From Emmonsiellopsis sp. PD_33 (taxonomy: Eukaryota; Ascomycota; Eurotiomycetes; Onygenales; Ajellomycetaceae), in assembly GCA_032988165.1 (NCBI GenBank), contig JANTQF010000020.1, positions 124,001-188,000 of the forward strand: a stretch of 64,000 nt of DNA. Reading direction: 5' to 3'. Under the pieces are notes generated by a model. The model was not told the origin of the DNA, searched no databases, and was given only the letters and a program-made list of their open reading frames with translations. The first letter of the stretch is position 1; each line of letters begins with the position of its first letter. Of the stretch, positions 35,258 to 47,024 are shown in pieces. The translations under genes were made by a program, and so were the position numbers.

Positions 35258-38095
35258 CATTAAGCCGTACGCACCCCGAAAAAAGGCAATTCGGGTGGAG
35301 ACGGTGGATAGGGAGATGCTAGAAATGGAACAACGGGGCGAAGGGAAAGCAACCCATCTCCCAACTTCAATGCCGCTAGGATTGGCAAGAGTGTTTTCAA
35401 AGAAAGCTAGCTAAAGTGGAGGCTCGATGCTCGTGCGGGATTACATCTGTTGGCTCATCTCTTCTGCGAATATGACTGCCGATGGATAAATAAACCTGCA
35501 AATAGTGTTTAGCCTTCTGAAAATAATTGTCTGAAATTGCTGTCCGCGACTAGATGCAGCGGCCGCGCAAAGCAAAACATACACATTAAAAAACGAACCC
35601 AAATAAAAGTCTAACCTCATGTTCTTGCCGTTAGTCCGCTGCTGTATTGGACCGGTAGAGTAAAGGTCTAGGTCGTTGACTGGGTGGAGTGAGACAGATG
35701 AAATTTGCGCCGGATTCCGCCGGGGCAAAAAGCAAGAGCGGAGCCTTGGCTAGCAGTAGGGAATATTTGGTATCATGGAAAAGAATACTCCTGCGCTAGG
35801 AAGAAGCAGTTCGGGTTTCCCTCGTGGAAATCCCCCATTCATTCTGGGTGCGATCTAGCCCGCCACCCAGCCATGACTATATTTGTCCCACAGGCTTCTC
35901 TCAAGAGAAAGAAAAGCCCAGGAAGAATTGATAATGTTTCTTTTCAGATTGTTTCCCAGGTATATCTTCATATCATGCCTGTGTTTGGGGAGCCATCGGC
36001 AGAATCGACAGAAAAGAGCCACAAGGCATGGCAGGCGGCATACACGTTGAGATAAAAGCACCAGTGAGTGATATGCTCAGTATTTAGGACTAGATCAGAT
36101 CCAGGCCCTGGAACCCATGAAGACCACGTTTTTTTGTCAGATATAGAGAGGCTGAGGTTGCATTCAAGAGTTAACTACTTAGGCGAAAAACAAGCCTCCC
36201 GGCCGCCAACCATGCGAATGCGGTCTCGGCTCGAGTCGGACCGGCTTCCCGTTCCATCCGGGGGATTCGCCTTGTGTGATTGGCCAATGGTTAAATGCCA
36301 CCCGCGCTAGTGACGAGCTTAATTGAACCTTGCCTGCTTTTCTTTTGATGATTTTATCCACCTCAACATCCTCGCTCCCTTGTCCGAGGGCGCTGCCACG
36401 AAAGAAGTATGTGCCTGTCTCGCTTCAACGCAGCAAGCCCTCAGCAACAGCAACAGCATTATGATCTAGGATATCTTCACTTGTCCTTTTTAGCGTGGTA
36501 CGCTTCCTTGCTCTGGCCTGCTGGCAACGTCCCAGAATTCGGTCCTCTGAATTGCTCCTGGAGCAAGACTCCCAGGGCTCCAAGAGTAGGGCAATATAAA
36601 ATCTGGCCTGAACCCTTCCGCATGCAAATCGGCTGTCTATTCAGATTGCATTCGTCATTCGATATTCAGTTTGCTGATCACTCTGTGGATTTCGCCGATC
36701 AGGAAAACACCAAGATCAATTCCTCGCGATTAGGTTCATCTGCATGTTTGGCAGTTTTTGCCCCTCTGCTTGCCGATTGGGTGTTGGCCGCCCACTTAGC
36801 GTAGAGGGGAATATCAACTCAACTACTACGTTGGTTACATATCTAACATTAGCCCATCCTATCTAACCGGAAGGTATTCATGGACAAATGGGCAAGTTAT
36901 GGAAATTCTCTCTTGCTGTCAGATTTTGGCGAATAAGCATTTTCTCTGGCTCCTTTTGCAATTAAACCAATAATAACAAGTTATAATCTGGGATTCTAGC
37001 TTCCTCAGCCTGGCCGATAGCCTTGTTATGAAGAGACCGAAGCCTCAAGGGTACCCTAGCTCGATCCCCCTTGCCCGATTTCTCAATTTCCCACCCCCCA
37101 TTAGCGAACTCAATTTTTTTCTTACTCTCATTGTTTTTGTATAGGCACATGCCTCGCGCTGTAGCGGCGCACCTGGGACTGGTTTTCCCCTCAGAGATTC
37201 AGTCCTTTTGTGACGAATATCCTCTCGCTGCCGTCTAGGGGGAGGCATCAAGTCTGGAGGTATCTTGACGTTGACGTTCCTGATAACTTGACCCCTTGGG
37301 CATAATTTATCATTTGTTTATCGAATACTCGGTGTATTTCCATTCCTCTAACCTGTTCTATCTATCCTCTATCTGTTATTTTACTGTATGGTAAAATGCT
37401 TTCTGCACTTGCTCTTCGGACTTTTACTGGGGCCCATGCTGAAGGCCCTGGGCCCTGTAGTTCCCCCTCCATATAATCAAGTCATAGCAGAGAATGCCTG
37501 TATCTGCATACAATCCACATGCATACATTCATTCCCGGTTCATCCCTCTTTTGGGTGACTAGCACCGAGTACAACCCTTGAGCCTTGCTAACTCATGCGA
37601 GAAATCGAGAGAGAAAAATTTCTGTTCTTTTCCACAACTATTAAGACTGCGATTCGATGCCACGCGGCACGGGATCCCTACTCGTGGACCGGGATAGGTT
37701 TTGGTGTCCCAATTCATTGACAAACCCACGCTACCCCCTGTTTCAGCGGCTCCTATGTGTAATATCCATGAAGGTTTCGAGTCTCGGTCTCTCTTTTATC
37801 CCTGGGCGCACAGGCCAAGTCTACCCCTCTAGTTGCATTATATTTGTGCTCTTCTATTGTATAAACGAGGGTGGCCACCCCGGATTTCGAAAATTATTAT
37901 TCTTGACAAATCTGTGATCATTGACTGTCTTTGCTCTCAGACATATGGAACGCAGAGGTATAACCCTTGGGCCCAAGAAACTTACGACCTCGTTGCAGTC
38001 GATGAGCTTCCACTCCGTTGCTTGAAACTGGTGGATCTCTATTTTATTCCCATCCCTTTTCGCCTGTTGTGCCTACTATCTCGTTTTTTTTCTTG
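35258..38095. other. Intergenic region without a supported gene
   Basis: 2.8 kb of normal GC content between the tyrosinase promoter and the rhodopsin-domain gene. Open frames exist on both strands (for example 36409-36804 on plus, 131 codons, with a short CAG-type Gln run), but none shows a domain, signal peptide or splice pattern I can defend. It probably holds promoter and 5' UTR sequence for both flanking genes. A small lineage-specific gene cannot be excluded. Confidence 0.5.
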
Positions 38096-39836
38096 ATGCC
38101 CTCGAATTTGCTGGCAAGGCAGGACCTTGCCGCCGATGGCCGTCCGAAACTGGATCCGGCATTTATTGCCGAAACCAGAGCCCCGTACCTCTTAACTACC
38201 CAAGGGATCATGTTTGGTCTTGCATCAGCGGCAGTACTCTTGCGGGTCTACGTCCGGATGTTTATGCTTAGTGGCCTCGGTGTTGATGACTATGTGATGC
38301 TTGTCGCCGCTGTATGTGGTTTATTTGATTGACATTTCCCATCTTCCATTTCCCCAAGATATCTTAGATTGCTGTGTCCATATCAGAAATGATGCTAATG
38401 TGTATAACCTAGTTATGCTCGGTGGCCACGTTGACAACGTTTGTTGGCGAGACACAAAATGGCCTGGGCCGTCATTTCGCTGCGGTTATGCTAGAACCCG
38501 ATCTGATGAAACCGTTTGGCCAATACATGTTTTTTAATTCTATATTCCTTGTCGCGGGAATAAGCTTAGTAAAGATATCATTGGGATTTTTCTTACTGAG
38601 GGTAGCCCAACAGAGCCGCTGGCGGAAGTTTATCATCTTCATGATCGGTAAGATATGTATTCCATCGTTTATTCTGGGATAACATTACAAGGATTGGAAT
38701 GGAGAGAGGTGTCACTATTCTAACAGTGGTCATTTAAAAGGGTTCTTGGTTCTATTCACCCTAGCATGTTTAGGGACTCTTATATTCCAATGCCTTCCCG
38801 TGTCGGCGGCATGGGATTACGGGTTACGGGATAACGGGAAGACGAAGTGTTTAACGCCGAATACTTACCTGCATATTGGCATCTTCAACAGCTGTAAGAT
38901 CAGCCCTTATCCCGGCTCCTGCTCTCAAGGACCATGCTAAATTCTTGTCCAAAGCTATTAATATTGCGACGGACATTATATTTGCGACAATCCCTATTCC
39001 CATGTTTTTCAGGATTCAGGTGAAAATGCGTCGAAAGGTTATCCTTATTGGTATTCTCGGCTTGGGTTATTTGTGTGTAACTCCCCCGTCCTTTTGGGGT
39101 CTTTGAAATGCTAATGAGCCGACAGTGCATGCGCTGCGGCCGTTGCCAAGCTCGTTCTTCAAATCGGAGTCAATCAAAATGAAGATTCAACTTGGTATGG
39201 ATTGTTCCTTCAGCAATCGGGAAAAGAAAACCTCTCTAACGTATCTTCTAGGGATGCTGACTATTATATATGGAATGGGTCCGTTGTCTCCCCTCTAATC
39301 CCCCTCCCGTGTTTTATCTTACCCTTGAGCTTTGAAATTTTGTTGGCAATCCCGTCTAACTTTTGCGAATACTCCACCCTTATAGAGTCGAGTTTTATGT
39401 TGGGATTATTACGGCTTGTCTACCAACCTTAAGACCCCTATTTAAATCCCTCCTCGATAGTTCGAAGACCTTGACTGGGCGCCGATCACGTTCCCGCCAG
39501 ACAAACGGGTATTACGTCCACAACGATTCTAGTCACCCATTAGGTTCGTACAACTCTAAGAACACCCGGGCCGTTCGAGACAAGTACGACGTGCAGGTCA
39601 GTTCGAACCGCGACAGATTAGATAGCAACAACCGGGGGAGCGACAATGACTGGGGGCGAGGATATTCACCTGATGAATACATTTTGTCCAAGTCAAATGG
39701 AGAAAAAGGATCAACTAGGATTGTTCGAACCACCGAGATTTCGGTTCTCTCCGATCTACCTAGTCACAATCATAGCCCAAGAAGTGATGGCACACTTCGG
39801 TTGGCTCCCCAGCACAGGACAATGGACCAGTTTTGA
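38096..39836 (+). CDS. Pth11-type integral membrane protein (fungal rhodopsin domain)
   Basis: A seven-helix plasma-membrane protein of the large fungal family that includes Pth11-like receptors. The ligand is unknown. Exons: 38096-38311, 38413-38647, 38741-38893, 38955-39072, 39126-39194, 39252-39278, 39386-39836; 422 residues. Start chosen at MPSNLLARQ, after a T-rich leader. Family signatures: LRVYVRMF and DDYVMLVAA after helix 1-2, ETQNGLGRH, FQCLPVSAAWD, INIATDIIFATIPIP, and the end of the last helix, GVEFYVGIITACLPTLRPLF. A Ser/Arg-rich cytoplasmic tail of about 130 residues follows. Two donors are weak (GTGTGT at 39073, GTCCGT at 39279). They were chosen because they restore the conserved frame; a 27-bp exon lies between two introns. 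Confidence 0.87.
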
Positions 39837-39943
39837 ATTTACATTTTGTTTCCCCCTGTTTTCCCTTTCTCTTTCGCGGAAGGAATCGGCGCTTTCTGTG
39901 GGCTGCGTTTAAGGTCGGAAAGCCGCGTTAGTGCTCTTGGGGT

Positions 39944-39959
39944 GTATATATATATAAAA
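39944..39959 (+). promoter_or_regulatory. Possible TATA element of the PhyH-family gene
   Basis: Alternating TATATATATATAAA 75 bp upstream of the first in-frame ATG (40019). If used, transcription would start upstream of 40019, so the longer N-terminus is possible. Confidence 0.35.
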
Positions 39960-40204
39960 TTCACGACGGAAGTCCTGGATTACCGCCATGATTTTACCTA
40001 ATAGTATCTGGTGTATTTATGGAATGTCCCTATGGTAACATTCTGTTTCTTCTGAGGTCGCGGGAACAGAGTATGAACAGGATATGCCTGGATAGAACAG
40101 CCTTAAAGGGATTGCGAACTAATCGACCTTTGCCCCATGGGAGCTTCCATTCGATTTGCTCAGCTTCCAGAGCCAAGTTCCGAGCCCGTCGAAATCCAAA
40201 CCCG

Positions 40205-41882
40205 ATGGTCAACGCGGAAGCAAGCTCATCGTCAACATCATCCGAATCTCTCGTCCATGCCGAGGATCCAGGATCACTACCCGGCTATCGTTTGCCTTAT
40301 TTACCCCACCCTTCCTCCAGCCAAGAAATATTGCACCCATGCTTCCCCGGAAAATACCCCGCAAGCTACTCCCCGGTGCAATATATTTTGGTCCTGGATG
40401 GCTTGAGCAGTCGAGCATTCGAAACACCCCGAAATATACCGATCAACTCCAGAACCAAAACACACATTGACCTCACATCAAGAATTCGATACATGTTGGA
40501 CCACATGGAGGGACTCCCGAGTCCTAAGTATAGCGATCGCGAGCTTCCAGAGGACCCTATTGATCGAGCTAATGTCGAACATGTCCTCCGCTACGGCTAT
40601 GTCATTCTCGAAAACTGCTTCACCGAGAATGAAGCAAATGAGGCAAAGGCTGAAATTGATCGACTGAGCGGCAAGACACCCCATCCAGGCCGCAATGCCT
40701 TCGAGGGATTCAAAACAAACCGAATTTATTCCCTGTTGAACAAGTAAGCAGAAGTTCCTCATAGAGAGTGTGTGCCACCAACAGGATTTTTGCCAGACCA
40801 GAGGTTTACTCTTCAACGCCACAGAACAAGGGTGTTTGACAAATTCGCTATCCTTCCTCGTGTCCTGGCGCTGAATGATTATTTCCTTGATCCCGGATAT
40901 AATATAACCTCCTTTCACACAATCCAGATCAACCCTGGGGAACAGAGCCAGGACATGCACCACGGTAGGCCCCCCTGCCATACCGTGTGCATTCATTGAC
41001 TAGCATCTGTCTTCCTGATGAGCCCCTGATTGAGTTCTTCCAGATGATGCATTCTGCCACATCCCTCGTCCAAGACTGCCATTAGGATCTGCAATTATAC
41101 TCGGTGCGTGCTTTTAAATCTGCTCCACTCGGACACATCGACCAGGTAAATCCGGGACCGATGTATCATGATCTATCATCACATAGCTAGGGTTCTACAT
41201 ATAGAAACTTACATGTACCGACCATTTCAAAGCTTTTGATGACTTCACCGCCAGCAACGGAGCCACGAGGCTGATACCCGGTAGCCACACATGGGGCGCT
41301 GAGGTGAAAGGGAAGTACGAAGATACCATTCCCATGGAATGCTCTTCAGGGAGTGCCGTTTACTTCATTGGAACGATGTGGCACTGCGGCGGAGCCAACA
41401 AGTCGAACATGCCGCGAAAGAGTGCGACTGTCCAATACTGTCAACCATATGTACGTCAAGTTCAGGGGTAATCCCCCCTTTCCCCCCCCAAAATCCTAGG
41501 GGTACCCTTGAAACCGGCTCGGGAGGATAAGATAATTTAGGCTAATGTAATCCCTTGGGTGTCTATTAGATCCGCCCCATCGAGAATCAAATCCTTGCTG
41601 TTGATCCTCGAAAACTACCCGAGATCCCACCTCGCATCGTTGAGATGATGGGATATCGTATCCATCGACCATTTATCGGATATGGTATGTTCCCACAAAG
41701 ATAGATGCCTTGCTTGCCCATGCAGCTTCCCACACATTCTCTGATGCTTATGGATTATATATGGGAATGTAGCCGACGGTCTGAACCCTCGCAAAGCGGT
41801 GGAACGAATGATTTGGTGGTTGCAGAAACCAGTCGACCATTCGCCCCCTACGTTTGCCAGCACGTCGTCCAGTAAATTATGA
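40205..41882 (+). CDS. Phytanoyl-CoA dioxygenase (PhyH) family protein
   Basis: Predicted Fe(II)/2-oxoglutarate-dependent oxygenase; the substrate is not known from sequence. Exons: 40205-40743, 40825-40964, 41044-41103, 41233-41450, 41570-41684, 41773-41882; 393 residues from this start. The core begins at RYGYVILENCF. FHTIQINPGE leads to the metal-binding HHDD, and a FDDFTASNGATRLIPGSH block follows. The distal histidine lies in YFIGTMWHCGG. The start is uncertain: the frame stays open upstream with ATGs at 40073 and 40019. That extension is Arg-rich without early acidic residues, so a mitochondrial presequence is possible. Homology-like sequence only becomes clear near THIDLTSRIRYMLDHM, so the first ~90 residues are least certain. 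Confidence 0.85.
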
Positions 41883-42424
41883 ATGACCAAAACCTTTGTT
41901 GTAGCAAACAATCCATTTTTGCTTCTTTGTCCTATTATGAGGCGATTCATGAGTTCATGGATCAACTGCAACTAAGCACTAAATTGCCCCTTATTATGTC
42001 GCGGGGAACGAGGCGACGCTCGATTTCAATGATAGGAGCAGATGGATTAGTGGCGTTGTAAAAATTTCTGCTTTTACCTTTTGGAGAGCGACAACTTGTC
42101 TAATTACTTCATCCATGACATTAGATAAGTTACTAGTTGGGCTGGTCCGCATCTATAATCCTGGAATTAATATCAAATGATTCTCTTGCATATTATATAT
42201 AATTCATATTTACATTTCATTTCTAGAGCGAGATGTTCTAAGTAATATACATGTGGTAGTAGATCAATCATGGCCTAAGGACCTCTCCGTATGTTGCTCA
42301 CCTTGGTCGGGTAATATGGTATCAAATGAGACTATTGGTGTGTATGTACTCAGCAATGCATACGCTACTCCTTCTATCCGGGGAGAAGGAGAGGCTGGGA
42401 CCGGGGTAACCTGGACAAACTGCC
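41883..42424. other. Convergent intergenic region
   Basis: 542 bp between the stops of the PhyH-family gene (+) and the ABC1 gene (-). It is moderately AT-rich around 42,170-42,240. I see no gene; 3' ends of both transcripts are expected here. Confidence 0.6.
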
Positions 42425-44543
42425 TTAACCCTCGAAGATATTTTGGTTCAACTCCACCCCCATGTCCTTTGCCATGTTTTGCATATGGGCTTCGATCTCA
42501 TCCTCCATCCCCTGGCCGTAGCCCAGGAGCTGCTTGATTTTGGTCATATAAAACCAAATATCCGAGCTTAACAACACAAGCTTAAAAATTATATGGCGGC
42601 CATAATTTTGTACCCTTTGTGTGAGAGGAAGGTCAGGGGACTCGACAAGGGCACGAGACGCCCAGGTCCCAGTAATCTTGATACGGTTGACAGGTGACCC
42701 GAGGAACTGATTGTTCGCCTGCACGATACGGAAATTGCGCCCGATGAAGATGAGCTCTCGAGGCCACTTTGTTTCATCCCCAAGAACGTCCCGCGCCGCT
42801 TTGCGCATTGCTTGCTGTAGTTCATAATGCCTCTGGGCTTTCTCCTTCTTGCTCAGACCCTCTAAACCTTTAGAAGTCGAAAGATCGCCGCCCTGATATG
42901 GCCGCAGTAGTGTAGCCGAAGCGAAGATATCTGTGTTATTAACACCCCACCCTTTCACTATGCTGGTCAAGGATGCATTGTCAAAGGTAAGAAGTGCCTT
43001 CCAAAATTCTGCATATTCATGGCGGAATTTGGGCTGCATATGAATATAGAGGCCGTGGTCAATAAGCACAAGTTCAGCTTTGCCGGATGGGCGACGACGG
43101 ATGAGAACATTTCCGGGATGAGGGTCGCAATGGACCCAACCCCAAAGGAACATCTGCGCAGAAAAGAGGTCGACCATTGTTTCCATGACTTCTTTCAAGG
43201 ATACCCCTAGGCCTCCACGTCCATTTCTGCCCTTCCAGTAATCGCGATTCGGCTTCAGATACTCATACCTACGACGATCAATAAAGGGCTGGCTTGAAAT
43301 ACCGACACCAGGGCGATCTAGGGGCGTTCCATGGCATCCTGGACTTCCTTCCTGCCAGCCACCTCTCCATGGTCGAGTTAATGCATCTTTGTCCCATAGA
43401 TTGACCCCCTCGATCCACTCGGCAGTCATAACCCTTCTTGAGCTCAATTCGCGGTAGACCTTGGGGATATATACCCTATCTCTGAGGCGAGGTTCAGAAG
43501 CAACGAGTTTTTCCATCCTCTCGGAATTATTGGCTTCGTTCTCAAAATCCGTTTCCAAGTATAGGCGCTCACTAACGAACGGGACGAGGCTGTAAAAAGG
43601 AATATCAAAAACTCGGCTGTATATGTATGCTACCACCCTATTCATAGTCGGTTAGCGGAGGGTTAGGAGAGGGATATACCCAACAAAAAGGCAGAACATA
43701 CTTAAACGCCCATAAATCCCACTTCACCTGCTGGGCAATCTCTTTCTTCTGTATCTTTATGGCAACTTCTCTGCCATCGCGTAATCTTGCCCAATGAACC
43801 TGGGCTACACTGGCACTGGCCCTTGCAGAACGCTCCATCACGCCGTTATTTGGGTTTCCGTCGAACGATACACCAAAAACTTCTTCGACTGGGCGACCAA
43901 AGTCCTCTTCAATCACGCTCGCCACGTCCTTCCAGTCATTCTGGGGAGCGTCATCGAACATGCGTGAAAACATCTTCTGGAATTCGGGGGGGAGGATGGC
44001 CGACTGCATGGCAATGGCCTGGCCAATCTTCAAGTATAAACCGCCATTGGAGCGGAGCAGGTCGGACAGACGTTCCGCACTCCTGGCATGTACTGCAGCG
44101 ATTGATTTTGCAAAGGGAGGGTTTGGACGAAAATTGATTTTGTAGTCAAGTGCGACGAACACACCGAGTGCGAAAGTGCTCGCTGTGCGGGTTAGGCTTG
44201 AGGCGTAGAACTGCCTGTCAACTGTGTAGACAATACCTCCACCGAGAGATATATAAAGGAGTCGGCGGAGCCATTTTAGAGTGCGGGGATATGTTTTAGG
44301 CGGGGCTGGCTTGGAGAGCGAGCTCGGCGGAGGCGGAACGAAAGGCTGGAACTGGTGGGAATGTACGGTTCTTCTAAACAAGTGGTTCCGCGGTGAACGG
44401 CGCGCAGAGGGAAACGGGCGGCTGTAAGATCGGGGAAAAGCTGTCCTAGACGACATGACCAAAGGAGCGGAAGTTAGAGAAGGGTATTGTGCGGTACAAA
44501 GCGCGGCGCGGATGCGCGTTGATACGCAGCCCTGACAGATCAT
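42425..44543 (-). CDS. ABC1/UbiB (ADCK1-like) mitochondrial protein kinase-like protein
   Basis: Member of the atypical UbiB kinase family tied to mitochondrial lipid and coenzyme Q homeostasis, closest in layout to ADCK1 and yeast Mcp2/Cqd2 rather than Coq8. Exons on minus are 43702-44543 and 42425-43637, with a 64-bp intron; 684 residues. An Arg/Ser-rich N-terminus fits a mitochondrial presequence, and a hydrophobic segment lies near residues 93-107. Visible motifs: KIGQ at 172-175, the Ala/Ser-rich loop ASASVAQVH before VAIK (K263), RVMTAEWIEGV, catalytic HCDPHPGN (D452, N457) and metal-binding IDHG (D474). An alternative start is M30 (44456). An inserted Gly/Trp-rich stretch follows WIEGV at about residues 365-400. 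Confidence 0.92.
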
Positions 44544-44899
44544 GACATTACCCAGCTGCTGGATTTCATAGCCAACTCCCCTCTTGGTTGAGGCAGAAGC
44601 ATCCAGAGTTGGCGGAGGTTGTGGTGAAGATTGAAGATTGGATTCCGGTCAGCGTGGTTACGTAAGCCGCGGAACGGCGATGCGCTGACAAAGCAGCCGC
44701 TGGCTTCCCCCTATCTGAGACACAAGACACATTCTCCTGATTATTCAAACTAAAACAAGCCGGATGTGAAGGGATATTTTACATGAGCAGCGGAAAAGCC
44801 CTATTTCAGTGGGCCTGAAAATAAGCCGGGGGGTATCTTCTATTATTTAGACATTATGTTGAGTTAGGAGGTAATAAAATATACATCACAGTTGCCATC
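44544..44899. other. Intergenic, promoter of the ABC1 gene and 3' flank of the C2 gene
   Basis: 356 bp between two genes on the minus strand. It must contain the ABC1 promoter and the end of the C2 transcript. No clear TATA box or other site stands out. Confidence 0.5.
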
Positions 44900-46528
44900 T
44901 CAAAGTACTGTTTGGGGTCTTGCTACGCCGCCGGTTTCCGCCCACTTGACCAACTGAAGTTTCGGGTCCGTCATTATCCGCTTCATTTGCCTGAAAAAAG
45001 TGTGGCCGCCTTCATCATCGCCAACTTGGCTGTCCTCATCAAGAGCTTCTTCATCTGAGCTTGAAATCGACGACGAGCGCGAAATTTGCATGTATGTTAG
45101 TTGTCGTCCGTCCATTGATTTGCGCTCCCGCTGCTCCGTCTTCAGATCATCTAAAAGTTGCGCGTCCTCCTGGCAGTCGAGAGCTGTCACCTCGAGCCCA
45201 GGCAGATTCATACTCAGGTATTCTTTAAGCGCGGGGAGACATTCTGCATCTGGCCGATACGTGCCGCTGTTGTTATCAATAATGAGCTCATATACGGTTG
45301 GATCACTAGGAGCGGTGGCAGAATCTCCCTGATCTAGTAGTACGTCCTCGTGTATGTCGTCGTCTGTTGGCGGCGAGTGGCAGGGAGACTCGCCCCGTTG
45401 GCTCCGATCGTGGCGCAGACGACGTACGAGGAACTCACCGGCATAGGCAACGTGTATGGACAAGTCGCTATGTATCGCATGTTTGCTGAGTAGATCTAAA
45501 AAGGCAAATTCCTTTCCCGTTTCAGTGAACCGCCATTGCCCGTCCAAAGTGATCACATAGGTGTATATTCTTCCGCCTTGGTCATAGTGAACGAAATCGA
45601 GGAATTGTTGCGTAAGCTCATACGAAGGATCGGGAGACACGCCATAGATAGTCGATTGATCGAAACGGTAGATGCGCGCATGCTGACGGTGGAGAGTGTG
45701 GTTGAGAATACGGCCAAGGAGGGTGTGTGAGGTAAACATGCCCGCCACGAAGGGTCTGAATTCGACGTATCGATGATAGAAGGTGCTTGGTACTGGCCCT
45801 TTCAACTGTAGCTGGACGGCCTGGAAACTATCGGATGGCATCAACATCTGCTGGGCCGAGGAGGGGGAGTGGAAATATACGTACTTGTATCTGGTTACTG
45901 GTCTTTTCCCATCCCGACCAAGAGCTGGATCCTTTGTACCGGTTAGTCTCCCGATCAACGGTGAAAAGTGTTTGCTCCAGTAAAGTGGTCCAACAGTATA
46001 CATCCTGGCCGCTTCAGCAGCGGGGGTTCTGCCCAGGCATTCTATGCTGATGACAAAAGAAGCATTCAGATGCTTATCCTTTGCGCATGCAACGGCAATA
46101 GACCGGACAAAGTAAGCCCTTTTGCTCCCCATGCGTTTCTTCACTCTGTAGGGTCGTTCCATGATCCCAGGCCAGGTCTCGCTGATTGAATTTGCCGTGA
46201 TAAGGACGTTGCCAAGTCTGTCATCGTGGTCGACCGGGTCCTCGTCATATATGCGGCACTTTAATTTGAATCCGGAGGCGGGGATATTGGCGACTATCCA
46301 GTCGCAATCCCAGACAGGGTTGACATCTCTGTGGATGGTCGGAGTGCGCAAAACCAGGTCTGCGGGATCCTGTTTGCTGCGGCGAGGCAGGCCAGTGCTG
46401 AGGCGCGCAACAACATAAGGATCGGACGAAAGGGAGGCGAGATCAGCGATGGGGAGATTCGAAGCGCGATGGATAGTGAACTTGAGGGTGAAGCCGAAGG
46501 GAGCATCGATATCCTGCGCATTTTTCAT
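44900..46528 (-). CDS. C2-domain protein, intronless
   Basis: 542 residues in one exon. The N-terminal ~120 residues form a C2 domain, a module that binds membranes and often calcium. The beta-strand pattern starts at FTLKFTIHRASNLP. Candidate calcium ligands are D29, D36 (SSDPYV), and D95/D97/D103 in the IYDEDPVDHDDRLG loop. The middle part (about residues 170-370) has aromatic-rich motifs (YWSKHFSPLIGRLTG; SSAQQMLMPSDSF) seen in uncharacterised fungal C2 proteins. The C-terminus is acidic and Ser-rich (SSSISSSDEEALDEDSQ). It probably acts at a membrane surface; partner and lipid cannot be told from sequence. It shares a promoter region with the divergent PQQ-like gene. Confidence 0.85.
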   Translation of the reverse strand: MKNAQDIDAPFGFTLKFTIHRASNLPIADLASLSSDPYVVARLSTGLPRRSKQDPADLVLRTPTIHRDVNPVWDCDWIVANIPASGFKLKCRIYDEDPVDHDDRLGNVLITANSISETWPGIMERPYRVKKRMGSKRAYFVRSIAVACAKDKHLNASFVISIECLGRTPAAEAARMYTVGPLYWSKHFSPLIGRLTGTKDPALGRDGKRPVTRYKYVYFHSPSSAQQMLMPSDSFQAVQLQLKGPVPSTFYHRYVEFRPFVAGMFTSHTLLGRILNHTLHRQHARIYRFDQSTIYGVSPDPSYELTQQFLDFVHYDQGGRIYTYVITLDGQWRFTETGKEFAFLDLLSKHAIHSDLSIHVAYAGEFLVRRLRHDRSQRGESPCHSPPTDDDIHEDVLLDQGDSATAPSDPTVYELIIDNNSGTYRPDAECLPALKEYLSMNLPGLEVTALDCQEDAQLLDDLKTEQRERKSMDGRQLTYMQISRSSSISSSDEEALDEDSQVGDDEGGHTFFRQMKRIMTDPKLQLVKWAETGGVARPQTVL

Positions 46529-47024
46529 CGGGGGGGAGTTAGTGGAGGTTAACTAGAGAGGGGTGGGATATTAAAAATATAATAATAATAAATATATCAA
46601 CAGGCGGGAGAATGGAGAAGAGGAGAGGAGGAGAGGAAGAATAAATAAAGAAACAATGATACCTACAATAATAATAATGAACAGCTGACCAGCTAATGAA
46701 TACTCTGCAAATCTTCGCTTTTTGTTGCGATCATCGTGGAACGAAAAAAGATGACGACGTCTGCCAAGCCACATCTCCAGCCATTTTTAGATCTCATCGC
46801 CCTACAAGGCAAATATCACAGAACTACGCGGATATCAACCCCGGTCCTCTCGCTGACACAAGATTCAGGATACCAGCAGGGATAGCCCTTTGCCCTTCAT
46901 ATACACCCGCGTCCTGGCGAAATGCCGTTGGGCTATATAATAACAAGCCCGTTCTGCTTGTCCCGTTCCCTGCAAACATGTCTCTTTCTATGTCTCTGCT
47001 CTGCCTTGTGGCCCTGCATAGAAG
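46529..47024. promoter_or_regulatory. Shared divergent promoter, C2 gene and PQQ-like gene
   Basis: 496 bp between two divergent start codons. The part near the C2 gene has an AATAAT-type tract (46575-46600). A likely TATA element (CTATATAATA, 46933-46942) lies about 90 bp before the PQQ-like start at 47025. An ATG at 46978 opens a 34-codon frame that overlaps the main start (to 47082) and could act as an upstream ORF. Confidence 0.5.

Noticed and set aside
35441..36361. Several 60-116 codon frames between tyrosinase and the rhodopsin-domain gene
   Set aside because: Overlapping frames on both strands with no domain, no signal peptide and no plausible splice extension.
40478..40996. 172-codon minus-strand frame over the PhyH-family gene
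   Set aside because: It is antisense to exons 1-2, whose plus-strand frame carries the PhyH motifs and consistent splice sites.
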